Assembly: GCF_001458355.1 (NCBI RefSeq)
Contig: NZ_CYSA01000015.1
Span: 253,001-317,000 of the forward strand
DNA: 64,000 nt
From: Thalassovita gelatinovora
GTDB lineage: Bacteria > Pseudomonadota > Alphaproteobacteria > Rhodobacterales > Rhodobacteraceae
Direction of reading: 5' to 3'
A model generated the notes under the pieces. It was given only the letters and a program-made list of their open reading frames with translations, had not been told where the DNA came from and ran no database searches. Below, one piece after another: positions 44,291-53,039 of the stretch; position 1 is the first letter of the stretch, and every line of letters starts with the position of its first letter. Position numbers and translations under genes: made by a program.

Positions 44291-44336
44291 GGGGGCGCTG
44301 CCCCCGCCGCGCTTCGCGCGGCCCCCCGGGATATTT
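44291..44336. repeat. GC-rich double stem-loop intergenic element
   Basis: Two adjacent hairpins: GGGGGC-GCT-GCCCCC (44291-44305) and GCCGCGC-TTC-GCGCGGC (44306-44322), then CCCCCGGGATATTTG. This form, starting right at a stop codon and ending in ATATTT, resembles a short element I associate with many Rhodobacteraceae intergenic regions. It probably acts as terminator for the P450 transcript. Confidence 0.65.
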
Positions 44337-44492
44337 GCGAACAGAAGAAGGCAAAATGCTCGATCGCTGTCTCGACCCGATGAAATCCTCGTGGGGTTCT
44401 ACAGGCCACCGATCGCCACAGGACTGCCACAGGTCCACAGACCGGCATCAGGACGGGGGGGCGCATGCATCTTCGTGATTTCAGGCAGCAGA

Positions 44493-45212
44493 CTACAATA
44501 TATCCGGGGCCCAGCCATAGCCGAACGCCTCGAAATCGCCTGCGTAGATCTGTTGAACGAGATCGATTTCCGCGCGGCTATAATGCTGACGGACCTTATC
44601 CGCAGCCGAGGTCCGGTGCGGCGCAACCAGTTGACCCGCGTATTGCGCGAAACCCAGCCGTTCGGCGACAAGCTGGACATGCGTGTCCAGAAACTCGAAC
44701 CTGCCGATGAAAGAATATTTCATGGCATGGGGATTGAGCAGGAAATTCTGCGGGGCCCAATGAGGATTGCACTCTGCTTCCGTTTGGTCGCGCACGGCCA
44801 GAAGGAAGTCGCGGAATGTGACGTGGCTATCAGGCGAAAAACCCAATTGAGGCAGAAAGCGGGGGCGGGCGATTTCATTTTGAACGAACTTGTCGAGATA
44901 GCAAGAAAGCGCGCGGGAATATGGATTGCGTACGAAGCAGAAACGGAATGTGCCGGGATCGTCGAACAGTTTGTTGAATGCTGCTGGATCGGTATACATT
45001 GGTTTGAGCGGCGACAATTCTCGATCATGAACATCGTCCGAAAGACGAGACAGATCACCGTCGACCTCGGCAATCTGTAGCATCCGCTTGATGGACGAAC
45101 AGGCGACCTTGGGCGTTTCCACATACACGTATGAATACCGTGACGAGAAGTTCACCAGATAATTAGCAGGACCATCTGCCACTTTCAGAAGAGATCTGAG
45201 AGGATTTTCCAT
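44493..45212 (-). CDS. Sulfotransferase family protein
   Basis: A 239-residue protein of the carbohydrate sulfotransferase (Sulfotransfer_2-like) type. The PAPS 5'-phosphosulfate loop is VETPKVACSSIKRML (31-45) and the 3'-phosphate motif is FCFVRNPYSRALSCYLDKF. It transfers sulfate to a sugar or lipid acceptor. The start at 45212 is chosen over the ATG at 45248 because of the nearby GAAG and the shorter N-terminus; uncertain. It neighbours a GT2 glycosyltransferase, suggesting decoration of a surface glycan. Confidence 0.82.
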   Translation of the reverse strand: MENPLRSLLKVADGPANYLVNFSSRYSYVYVETPKVACSSIKRMLQIAEVDGDLSRLSDDVHDRELSPLKPMYTDPAAFNKLFDDPGTFRFCFVRNPYSRALSCYLDKFVQNEIARPRFLPQLGFSPDSHVTFRDFLLAVRDQTEAECNPHWAPQNFLLNPHAMKYSFIGRFEFLDTHVQLVAERLGFAQYAGQLVAPHRTSAADKVRQHYSRAEIDLVQQIYAGDFEAFGYGWAPDIL

Positions 45213-45363
45213 TAAGTTCTTCACTTTCTTGAAGCACTGCGCCTGCATCTGCGACTGGCCGAGCGCAGGTTAAGTCAAGGTTTCTGGATTAGGCGGCACC
45301 GTTTTCGAACCTGAAGCCATGAGACGGATCAGCACCGATATGTCCTGCAATTCATCCCCCGGT

Positions 45364-46332
45364 TCAACTCGATCCTGTTAGGGCTTCGACATCTTCCCAA
45401 GACCTCGCGGTCAGCAGCAGCGACCGCAAACTATCGGTATCAAGCTCCCGAAGCGTGGAATTGTATTCCAGATAGGCGATCTTAAGAAGCAGCAAATAAC
45501 GCAAATACTGCGTCTGGTCCGCCTCGGACATGTCCGAAGCGAGGACCGCTTCGGTATGAAAATGCAGCGTCTTGCCGATTTTCTCGATAAATTCGTACTG
45601 ATAGCGGCCAAACAGGCCCTCATCGCTCAAGAAAGCCCAAAGCACGTCGTAAACCCGAAAATAGTCGATGATGTGCTTTGCGCCGAAGGTATTGGTGATC
45701 GAGGTCTCGCGTATCATGTAGTTATACAGCGGGTCTGGAATGCTCCTGATGCGCTGAGCGAAGTGCAACACGCGTGGTGTCGTCGCCAGGTCCTCGAAGT
45801 AAAGATGATTTGGGAAGGTGATATTGTTGTCCGTGAACAGACGGGTCCGCCAAAGCTTGTTCCAGAAAGCCGAAGGCAACAAATCCAGAATGTTGACTTG
45901 GCCGTGCTCATTGTAAAATGTTTGCTCCGGTTTCTCGGTTTTTTTCATGAGCGAACCGTCTTCATTCACCAACGCAAAGCCGCAGGACACGATATCTACC
46001 GTTTGCCCGTCGGTTGCATCCCACAAGCGTTCAAGCATGGAGGGATCGATATAATCGTCGCTGTCGACACTGGCCAGATAGGGCGCGCGGGCCTCCGAAA
46101 TCCCGGTGTTTCTCGCCCCTCCCAGACCCAGATTGCGGTCATGGCGGATCAGCCGGATGCGCTTATCCTCGGCGGCAAGCCGTTCAATGATCGCGGCGCT
46201 GTTGTCCGGGGAACAATCGTCGATGCACAGGATTTCGATGTCTTCAAAAGTCTGTTCCATCACCGAACGGACACATTTTTCAATGTAGCGTTCCGTTCCG
46301 TAAACCGGGATGATCACCGAAATCTTGGGCAT
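45364..46332 (-). CDS. Glycosyltransferase family 2
   Basis: A 322-residue GT-A fold transferase. KISVIIPVYGTERYIEKCVRS lies at the start, IDDCSPDNS at 37-45, NLGLGGARNTGI at 67-78 and the metal-binding DSD at 90-92 (ASVDSDDYID). The start at 46332 follows AGGAAA. GT2 enzymes of this type add a hexose to polysaccharide or teichoic-like chains. It lies 151 bp upstream of the sulfotransferase on the same strand; together they look like a small surface-glycan module. Confidence 0.9.
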   Translation of the reverse strand: MPKISVIIPVYGTERYIEKCVRSVMEQTFEDIEILCIDDCSPDNSAAIIERLAAEDKRIRLIRHDRNLGLGGARNTGISEARAPYLASVDSDDYIDPSMLERLWDATDGQTVDIVSCGFALVNEDGSLMKKTEKPEQTFYNEHGQVNILDLLPSAFWNKLWRTRLFTDNNITFPNHLYFEDLATTPRVLHFAQRIRSIPDPLYNYMIRETSITNTFGAKHIIDYFRVYDVLWAFLSDEGLFGRYQYEFIEKIGKTLHFHTEAVLASDMSEADQTQYLRYLLLLKIAYLEYNSTLRELDTDSLRSLLLTARSWEDVEALTGSS

Positions 46333-46386
46333 TGGTTTCCTATTCAACTAAACGCGGCCGGGCTGTGCGCCGGGGACAGCCGCGAT

Positions 46387-46536
46387 CTACATGGCATCCA
46401 ATTCATCCGGCACATCAATACCGGCCCGCGTCAGGAATGCAACGAGATCGGCCAAATTATCCTCGGGTCTTAACGGCGCAGCTTTCCCCCGGCCAAGCGG
46501 CGGCAATGGGCCGGAAAACACCACGATATCGAGCAT
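46387..46536 (-). CDS. Candidate 49-residue small protein
   Basis: A minus-strand frame from ATG 46536 to TAG, with an in-frame stop just upstream. The product begins MLDIVVFSGPLPPLGRGK and ends in an acidic helix, NLADLVAFLTRAGIDVPDEL. Codon third positions are mostly G or C as in real genes here, but no clear ribosome site is visible. It lies between parC and the glycosyltransferase on their strand. It may be a genuine small protein or the tail of a lost gene. Confidence 0.38.
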   Translation of the reverse strand: MLDIVVFSGPLPPLGRGKAAPLRPEDNLADLVAFLTRAGIDVPDELDAM

Positions 46537-46696
46537 GGGTCACTCAGGGGGGGATACCCTTCTCGATGGCCGCTCTGCGGGTGGCGGGGAAACAGGGGCT
46601 TCACAGTGCAATATCGCCGCCGGATCAACATCCGGACCACAGGCCGGACCCCAGGCAAACAGGCGCGCACCGAAGGCGCGCCCGTTTCAACAGGGC
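46537..46696. other. parC downstream region, no gene
   Basis: Continues the 364-bp gap between parC and the glycosyltransferase. Apart from the candidate small ORF there is only a run of G at 46548-46553; no clear hairpin terminator for parC is visible. Confidence 0.4.
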
Positions 46697-49039
46697 TTAC
46701 TTGAACTTGTAACTGCGCGGGAACCCATAGGGCGCTTTCTTGCCCGCGCCCGCACGTTTGCCCAACCAATCGCTCAGATCCGGTTCATGGCGGGTCTTGC
46801 CACCGCCCATTTCCCAACTCAGACCGGTCTCCCAGTCGAACGTGGTGATATCCGACAATCCGCCATCCAGTTCCAGCGTGCCCTGACGCCCGCGCGCCAT
46901 ATTGTATTTCTGCAACCGCACGCCCTTGCCACGGGTCATTTCCGGCAATTCTGCCACCGGGAAGACCAGCAATTTACCGTTCTTGCTGACGATCGCCACA
47001 TGGTCGCCAATGATCGGCCGCACGATTTCGGCCTTCACGTCATCCTTGACGTTCAGCACCTGCTTGCCGGTCCGGGTCTGGGCCAGAACCTCGTCTTCGG
47101 TAACCATGAACCCGTTGCCTTCCGTGGACGCGACCAGCAATTTCTGCCCCGGCTTGTGGATGAACAGATCGATGATTTCCGATTCGTTGGGCAGATCGAC
47201 CATCAACCGCAACGGTTCGCCCATGCCGCGCCCACCGGGCAGGTTCGATGCCTGCATGGTGTAGAAACGGCCATTCGATGCAAACACCAGAAGCCTGTCG
47301 GTGGTTTCCGCGTGGAAGATGAACCGCGGCCCGTCGCCATCCTTGAATTTCAACTCGCGGGTCAGATCGATATGGCCGGTCATCGCCCGGATCCATCCCA
47401 TCTGCGAACACACCACGGTGATCGGTTCGCGGTCGATCATCGCTTCCAGCGGCACCTCTTCGACCACGCCGGCTTCGGCGAATTGTGACCGCCGCGCCCC
47501 GCCGGGATACCCCCGGCCGAACTGCTTACGGGTCTCTTTCAATTCTTCGCTGATGCGGCCCCATTGCAAATCTTCGCTATCCAGCAGGCCCAGCAGACCT
47601 TCGCGTTCTTCCAGCAATGCGTCGCGTTCGCGGTTCAGTTCGATTTCTTCCAACCGCCGCAACGACCGCAACCGCATGTTCAGGATCGCTTCGGCCTGCA
47701 CATCGGTCAATTCGCCTTCACCCGTCGCGGGCAGCGGCGAAATATAATCCGCCTCGGACATCGACCGGGTACGTTTCAGCCCCCAGTTTTCCGCCATCAA
47801 CGCCTCTTTCGGGGCGTCGTCATAACGGATGATGTCGATCACCCGGTCGAGGTTGAGAAAGGCAATGATCAGCCCTTCCAACACTTCCAGACGGTGATCG
47901 ATCTTGTCCAGCCGATGCTTGGACCGGCGTTGCAACACCTCGCGCCGGTGATCTAGGAAGGCGCGCAGCACGTCCTTCAGCGAACAGACCTTCGGCGTGA
48001 CCCCGTCGATCAGCACGTTCATGTTCAGCGAAAACCGGATTTCCAGATCCGAACTGCGGAACATCATGTTCATCAGAACATGCGGATCGACGTTTTTCGA
48101 CCGCGGTTCCAGAATCAGCCGGATATCATCGGCGCTTTCGTCGCGCACATCGGCCAGAATCGGAATCTTCTTGGTCTGGATCAGCTCGGCGATCTTTTCG
48201 ATCAGCTTGGATTTCTGCACCTGATAGGGGATTTCGGTGACCACCACCTGCCAGGTGCCGCGACCCAGATCCTCGACCTCCCATTTGCAGCGCAGCCGGA
48301 ACGCCCCGCGCCCGGTTCGGTACGCTTGCGCGATGCTGTCGCGCGGCTCCACGATCACGCCGCCAGTGGGGAAATCGGGCCCCGGCACGTAATTCAGCAA
48401 GGTTTCGTCGCGCGCATCTGGCACCTTGATCAGATGCAGGCAGGCACCGATCAGTTCCTCAATATTATGCGGCGGGATATTGGTCGCCATGCCGACCGCG
48501 ATCCCCGACGATCCATTCGCCAACAGGTTCGGGAACGCTGCCGGCAACACCACCGGTTCGCTCAGCGTGCCGTCATAGTTTTCGCGAAAATCAACGGCGT
48601 CTTCGTTCAACCCGTCCAGCAACGCCTCGGCGGCGGCGGTCATCCGCGCTTCGGTGTACCGGCTGGCCGCCGGGTTATCGCCGTCGATATTGCCGAAATT
48701 GCCCTGCCCGTCGACCAACGGATAGCGGACGTTGAAATCCTGCGCCAACCGCGCCATCGCGTCGTAAATCGCGGCATCACCATGCGGGTGGTAATTGCCC
48801 ATCACGTCGCCGGAAATCTTCGCCGATTTGCGGAATCCCCCGTTGGAGGCAAGCCGCAATTCGCGCATCGCATACAGAATGCGCCGATGCACCGGCTTCA
48901 GCCCGTCACGCGCATCGGGCAACGCCCGGTGCATGATCGTGCTCAGCGCATAGGTCAGATAGCGTTCACCAATGGCCCGGCGCAGCGGCTCGGACACTTC
49001 TTTGGGGTTCATGTTGGGGTCGTCGATCAGATCGCTCAT
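46697..49039 (-). CDS. parC: DNA topoisomerase IV subunit A
   Basis: A 780-residue type IIA topoisomerase A subunit; decatenates chromosomes with ParE. The winged helix contains GLKPVHRRILYAMRE, the quinolone-determining region YHPHGDAAIYDAM, and the catalytic Tyr in AASRYTEARM. The coiled-coil gate (LRSLRRLEEIELNRERDALLEE) and beta-pinwheel C-terminal domain follow; the C-terminus is shorter than GyrA and lacks a GyrA box, which supports ParC. The position equivalent to E. coli Ser80 is Ala. Confidence 0.93.
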   Translation of the reverse strand: MSDLIDDPNMNPKEVSEPLRRAIGERYLTYALSTIMHRALPDARDGLKPVHRRILYAMRELRLASNGGFRKSAKISGDVMGNYHPHGDAAIYDAMARLAQDFNVRYPLVDGQGNFGNIDGDNPAASRYTEARMTAAAEALLDGLNEDAVDFRENYDGTLSEPVVLPAAFPNLLANGSSGIAVGMATNIPPHNIEELIGACLHLIKVPDARDETLLNYVPGPDFPTGGVIVEPRDSIAQAYRTGRGAFRLRCKWEVEDLGRGTWQVVVTEIPYQVQKSKLIEKIAELIQTKKIPILADVRDESADDIRLILEPRSKNVDPHVLMNMMFRSSDLEIRFSLNMNVLIDGVTPKVCSLKDVLRAFLDHRREVLQRRSKHRLDKIDHRLEVLEGLIIAFLNLDRVIDIIRYDDAPKEALMAENWGLKRTRSMSEADYISPLPATGEGELTDVQAEAILNMRLRSLRRLEEIELNRERDALLEEREGLLGLLDSEDLQWGRISEELKETRKQFGRGYPGGARRSQFAEAGVVEEVPLEAMIDREPITVVCSQMGWIRAMTGHIDLTRELKFKDGDGPRFIFHAETTDRLLVFASNGRFYTMQASNLPGGRGMGEPLRLMVDLPNESEIIDLFIHKPGQKLLVASTEGNGFMVTEDEVLAQTRTGKQVLNVKDDVKAEIVRPIIGDHVAIVSKNGKLLVFPVAELPEMTRGKGVRLQKYNMARGRQGTLELDGGLSDITTFDWETGLSWEMGGGKTRHEPDLSDWLGKRAGAGKKAPYGFPRSYKFK

Positions 49040-49122
49040 ATATGCTGTGTACCTTCGACCTAAGGGCGCGACAAGACCGCGTCGGCGCGATTTTCAACCT
49101 GCCACGGCGCGGGACGCGGTCG

Positions 49123-49158
49123 GGGTATCCGGCGGGGAATGGAATACCCGCATTCCCC
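49123..49158. repeat. Overlapping alternative hairpins upstream of SH3 gene
   Basis: GGGTAT (49123-49128) can pair with ATACCC (49144-49149), and GGGGAATG (49134-49141) with CATTCCCC (49151-49158). The two structures are mutually exclusive and lie in the leader of the SH3 gene or the upstream region of parC. Confidence 0.35.
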
Positions 49159-49230
49159 CTGCCTGCCCCGCGCGTGTAATATAGGAAGGTATTGAAAAGA
49201 ATTTTTTATAACCATTACAGGGGCCATAGG

Positions 49231-49773
49231 ATGCAGCATTTTATCGTTCTGACCTTCGTTCTACTTGCTTTGGCATTCTATCAGGCCAGCGGCGGCGCCG
49301 ACTTCAACCCGAAGGCGGACCGCCTTGTCCGGCTCGCCCAGGCCGAAGCCTCCTCGGCCCGCGCCGCCAGCGAAAGGCGAATCGTCCGCCCCGCCCCGCC
49401 TGCCGCCCCGATACCGGACCCGGTGATCGCCCCTGCCCCCGAACCGGCCAGCTTCACCGCCCCGGCCGTGCCGCTGATCCGGGCGGCTCCGGTGGCTGAA
49501 AACCCGACCGTGATCGCTGCCGCGCCGCTTCTTCCGGTGCAAGTGATCCAGGCCGAACCGGTCCCCGATTTCCGCGCGGTCAGACCCGCCCGGGTCAACC
49601 TGCGCATGGGGCCGGGCAAACAGTACAATGTCCTCCTCAAACTGACCCGCGGCACCGAAGTCCGCGTGCTGCAAGACCCCGGCGAAGGCTGGGTCAAGCT
49701 GCGGGTGACCGATACCGGCCGGATTGGCTGGATGGCCGGATCGCTGCTGACCGCCAAAGCCGCCGACGGCTGA
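49231..49773 (+). CDS. Bacterial SH3-domain protein, membrane-anchored or secreted
   Basis: A 180-residue protein. An N-terminal hydrophobic segment (MQHFIVLTFVLLALAFYQA) acts as signal or anchor, a Pro/Ala-rich linker spans about 50-115, and a C-terminal SH3b domain starts at RVNLRMGPGKQYNVLLKLTRG and ends IGWMAGSLL. SH3b domains bind cell-wall peptide. The ATG at 49231 is used, with AGGGG upstream; a TTG at 49192 behind AGGAAGG is an alternative that would add 13 residues. Confidence 0.85.
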   Translation: MQHFIVLTFVLLALAFYQASGGADFNPKADRLVRLAQAEASSARAASERRIVRPAPPAAPIPDPVIAPAPEPASFTAPAVPLIRAAPVAENPTVIAAAPLLPVQVIQAEPVPDFRAVRPARVNLRMGPGKQYNVLLKLTRGTEVRVLQDPGEGWVKLRVTDTGRIGWMAGSLLTAKAADG

Positions 49774-49847
49774 CCGGTTTATCCGGCTCCGCGATTGCGG
49801 TGCAGCGATTTTTTGCGTAATCGGACATAACCCAGTCGGAGGCGCGC

Positions 49848-50678
49848 GTGCAGAAAACAATCCTGATCACCGGATGTTCCTCGGGCATCGGATACGCCGC
49901 CGCGCATGGGCTAAAAGCCCAGGGCTGGCGGGTCTTCGCCTCCTGCCGCCAACAAGCCGATTGCGACCGTCTGGCCACCGAAGGGCTGGAAACCGTGCAG
50001 CTGGATTACGCCGACGAAGCCAGCATCGAAACCGCGCTGGCGCAGGTTTTGCAAGCCACCGGCGGCACATTGGACGCGCTTTACAACAACGGCGCCTTCG
50101 CCTGCCCGGGTGCCGCCGAAGACCTGCCGCGCGGTGCCTTGCGCGAAATATTCGAAGTCAACCTCTTTGGCATCCACGACCTGACCCGCCGGGTGATCCC
50201 GGTGATGCGGGCACAGGGCCATGGCCATATCATCAACTGTTCCTCGATCCTCGGGCTGGTGGTGGCCCCGTGGCGCGCCGCCTACAGTTCGACAAAATTC
50301 GCGCTCGAAGCGCTGACCGATACGCTCAGGATCGAAATGCGCGACACCAATATCAAGGTGGTGCTGCTGGAACCGGGGCCGGTCACGTCGCATATCCGCA
50401 AAAACGCGATCCCGCATTTCGAAAAATGGATCGACTGGGAAAACAGCCCGCGCGCCGATCAATACCGCGACAGCCTGATCAAGCGGCTTTATGACAGCCG
50501 CGCTAAAAAAGACCTGTTCGAATTGCCGCCCGAAGCCGTGACCGCCAAACTGACCCGCATCCTCAACAGCAACAACCCGCGGCCGCGCTACTATGTGACC
50601 ACCGCCACCCATATCATGGGGGCGCTGCGCCGGGTGCTGCCGTCCCGCGCCCTCGATTGGCTGCTGGCCCGGGGCTGA
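49848..50678 (+). CDS. SDR family oxidoreductase
   Basis: A 276-residue classical SDR. The coenzyme motif is ILITGCSSGIG (5-15); ASCRQ at the end of beta-2 (Arg34) suggests NADPH. NNGA replaces the usual NNAG, and the active site is YSSTKFAL. The C-terminal extension with RYYVTTATHIMGALRRVLP is of the type found in retinol/3-ketosteroid-like SDRs. The start is GTG behind CGGAGG. Substrate unknown. Confidence 0.9.
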   Translation: MQKTILITGCSSGIGYAAAHGLKAQGWRVFASCRQQADCDRLATEGLETVQLDYADEASIETALAQVLQATGGTLDALYNNGAFACPGAAEDLPRGALREIFEVNLFGIHDLTRRVIPVMRAQGHGHIINCSSILGLVVAPWRAAYSSTKFALEALTDTLRIEMRDTNIKVVLLEPGPVTSHIRKNAIPHFEKWIDWENSPRADQYRDSLIKRLYDSRAKKDLFELPPEAVTAKLTRILNSNNPRPRYYVTTATHIMGALRRVLPSRALDWLLARG

Positions 50679-50762
50679 CACTGCCGCGACCAAATAGAGT
50701 CTTCGCTTTTTCCCGCCGGACCATTACATCTTGGCACAGCCAAACCCAAAGGAGCCGCCCGA

Positions 50763-50966
50763 ATGAGAGACGATCCACTGTTCTACGTCGTCGCCGCCGC
50801 CTGCCTTGGTGTGCTCGTGATCCTGATGATCGGCATCGGCGGTTTCGCCAAGGGCGGCGATTTCAACCGCAAACACGCCAACAAGGTCATGCGCCTGCGG
50901 ATCGCCGCGCAATTCGTCGCAGTGATGTTGATCCTGCTGTTCGTCTGGCTGCGGCGCGGAGGATAA
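50763..50966 (+). CDS. Twin-transmembrane HIG1-like protein
   Basis: A 67-residue protein with two transmembrane helices (FYVVAAACLGVLVILMIGIGGF and IAAQFVAVMLILLFVWL) separated by the motif KGGDFNRKHANKVMRLRI, which is the HIG1 (hypoxia-induced, cytochrome-oxidase-associated) signature. The start follows AAAGGAG. The PduO gene starts 4 bp later, so the two are co-translated; in Rhodobacterales this pairing is familiar to me. Confidence 0.85.
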   Translation: MRDDPLFYVVAAACLGVLVILMIGIGGFAKGGDFNRKHANKVMRLRIAAQFVAVMLILLFVWLRRGG

Positions 50967-50970
50967 AACC

Positions 50971-51543
50971 ATGGTCGTTCTGAACAAGATTTACACCCGG
51001 ACCGGCGACAAGGGCGATACCGCGCTCGGCAATGGCGTGCGGGTGCCGAAACATTCCCCCCGGGTCGCCGCCTATGGCACCGTGGATGAACTGAACGCCA
51101 CGCTGGGGATGGCGCGGCTGCATGCCAGCGGCGAAACCGATGATGCGCTCAGTCGGATTCAAAACGACCTGTTCGATCTCGGTGCCGATCTGTGCCGCCC
51201 GGAAATGGACAAGGACGCCGATGCCGACTACCCGCCGCTGCGGATCGTCGACACCCAGGTCGACCGGCTCGAATCCGAAATCGACGTGATGAACAAAAAC
51301 CTTGAACCGCTGCGCAGCTTCATCCTGCCGGGCGGATCACCGCTGTCGGCGCATCTGCACCTGTGCCGCACCGTCGCGCGCCGCGCCGAACGGCTGTCGG
51401 TGGACTTGGCCGGCACAGAAGACGTCAACGCGGCTGCGGTCAAATATCTCAACCGGCTGTCGGACTGGTTCTTCGTCGCGGCCCGTCTGGCCAACGATCA
51501 CGGTCGCGCCGATGTGCTTTGGGTGCCCGGCGCCAATCGCTGA
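50971..51543 (+). CDS. ATP:cob(I)alamin adenosyltransferase, PduO type
   Basis: A 190-residue trimeric adenosyltransferase that makes adenosylcobalamin. KIYTRTGDKGDTALGNG at 5-21 is the ATP-binding start, then YGTVDELNATLGMA, IQNDLFDLGADL, FILPGGSPLSAHLHLCRTVARRAER and the C-terminal NRLSDWFFVAARLAN. The ribosome site GGAGG lies inside the end of the upstream gene. Cobalamin biosynthesis genes are not adjacent. Confidence 0.95.
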   Translation: MVVLNKIYTRTGDKGDTALGNGVRVPKHSPRVAAYGTVDELNATLGMARLHASGETDDALSRIQNDLFDLGADLCRPEMDKDADADYPPLRIVDTQVDRLESEIDVMNKNLEPLRSFILPGGSPLSAHLHLCRTVARRAERLSVDLAGTEDVNAAAVKYLNRLSDWFFVAARLANDHGRADVLWVPGANR

Positions 51544-51549
51544 TCCGGG

Positions 51550-52059
51550 TCATCGGCGGGGTTTACCTGGCCCCGCCAGCGGCAGCCAGATCTCGAACCT
51601 CGGGATTTCCCGGCTGCCGAACGGATAGGATGGATAGCATTCAAGCACCGGCCGGCTGTCCAGCCGAAAACCGCTTTGTGGCAACCAGTCAAGCATCACC
51701 GAATCAAACGCTTCGGTCACCTCGATATAGGACCCGGTAAACCGGAACAGCCCATAGCGCCCCCGTTGCAACAGCGTCGAACTGAGCGACGGAGCACTGG
51801 TATTGCTATCCTCTGACGCAACCCCGGCAAGATAAGTATACGGCTCGTGATAGGAAAACGGCTGATCAGGGCAAAGCGGCTTGTAAACGCCAAAGGTCGT
51901 CGCCCGGATCCCGTTCTTCACCAACCCGGTTTCGGAATGCAGCAGCCACCAAAGTTTCGGAATCGCATCACGCGTTTCCAAACTAAACTCCCCCCCGAAA
52001 CCGACAATAGTCTGTTCCGGCAGGTCGACGATTTCGGGCGCTGTAATTAAAAAGACCAT
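51550..52059 (-). CDS. GyrI-like/AraC-type effector-binding domain protein
   Basis: A 169-residue stand-alone GyrI-like domain. IVDLPEQTIVGFGGEFS is the family start, GVYKPLCPDQPFSYHEPYTYLAGV the central block, and GRYGLFRFTGSYIEVTEAFDSVMLDWLPQSGF the conserved C-terminal half. These domains bind small hydrophobic or cationic ligands and occur as detached drug sensors. The start follows GGAGC. Tail-to-tail with pduO, 6 bp apart. Confidence 0.88.
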   Translation of the reverse strand: MVFLITAPEIVDLPEQTIVGFGGEFSLETRDAIPKLWWLLHSETGLVKNGIRATTFGVYKPLCPDQPFSYHEPYTYLAGVASEDSNTSAPSLSSTLLQRGRYGLFRFTGSYIEVTEAFDSVMLDWLPQSGFRLDSRPVLECYPSYPFGSREIPRFEIWLPLAGPGKPRR

Positions 52060-52280
52060 TTTTGCTCCGTCGCCCCGACTATGCTGTTTTCGTTCAATTT
52101 TCCCAGCCCCTTTTGAAAAAAATTCCCTTCATGGCGTTAGATGCTCTAAAAACGCGACGTCGGTTGTCGCTAACGTGTCGATTTTTCCCTGTTTCACAGG
52201 CGCGCAAGAATATAACAAAGGGCCGATAGCATTCGGGGGAATCGTTACTCACCCCCCACACCCAGAGGGAGACCACGCCA

Positions 52281-53039
52281 ATGAAGGTACTCGTGCCTGT
52301 CAAACGTGTGATCGACTATAACGTGAAAGTCCGTGTCAAAGCGGATGGCAGCGGTGTCGATCTTGCCAATGTCAAAATGTCGATGAACCCGTTCGACGAA
52401 ATTGCCGTCGAAGAAGCGATCCGCCTGAAAGAGGCCGGCAAGGCGGAAGAAGTCATCGTCGTTTCGATCGGTGTCAAACAGGCGCAGGAAACCCTGCGCA
52501 CGGCGCTGGCGATGGGGGCGGATCGCGCGATTCTGGTCGTCGCCGCCGATGACGTGCATCAAGACATCGAACCGCTGGCGGTTGCCAAGATCCTCAAAGG
52601 GGTGATCGACGCAGAAGCCCCCGGTCTGGTCATCGCCGGCAAACAGGCGATCGACAATGACATGAACGCCACCGGCCAGATGCTGTCGGCGCTCATGGGC
52701 TGGTCGCAGGCAACCTTCGCGTCCGAGCTGGACATCGATGGCGACGCCGCCGTGGTCACCCGCGAAGTCGATGGCGGGTTGCAGACCATCAAGGTCAAGC
52801 TGCCCGCGATCGTCACCGCCGACCTGCGCCTCAATGAGCCGCGCTATGCGTCGCTGCCCAACATCATGAAAGCCAAGAAAAAGCCGCTGGAAGAAAAAGC
52901 CGCCGCCGATTACGGCGTCGATGTTTCCCCGCGTCTGGAAATCGTCAAGACCACCGAACCGGCGGCACGTCAGGCCGGCGAAATGGTCGGATCGGTTGAT
53001 GATCTTGTCGCGAAACTGAAAGAAAAGGGGCTGGTGTAA
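52281..53039 (+). CDS. etfB: Electron transfer flavoprotein beta subunit
   Basis: A 252-residue ETF beta. [19 protein letters not shown] at the start, [16 protein letters not shown], and the ETF-beta signature in [31 protein letters not shown]. It accepts electrons from acyl-CoA and other dehydrogenases and passes them to ETF-QO. The start follows AGAGGGAG. Its stop and the etfA start share one base (TAATG). Confidence 0.97.
   Translation: MKVLVPVKRVIDYNVKVRVKADGSGVDLANVKMSMNPFDEIAVEEAIRLKEAGKAEEVIVVSIGVKQAQETLRTALAMGADRAILVVAADDVHQDIEPLAVAKILKGVIDAEAPGLVIAGKQAIDNDMNATGQMLSALMGWSQATFASELDIDGDAAVVTREVDGGLQTIKVKLPAIVTADLRLNEPRYASLPNIMKAKKKPLEEKAAADYGVDVSPRLEIVKTTEPAARQAGEMVGSVDDLVAKLKEKGLV

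Noticed and set aside
48080-49063. A 327-codon plus-strand frame opposite parC
   Set aside because: The catalytic Tyr and other ParC motifs prove the minus-strand reading.
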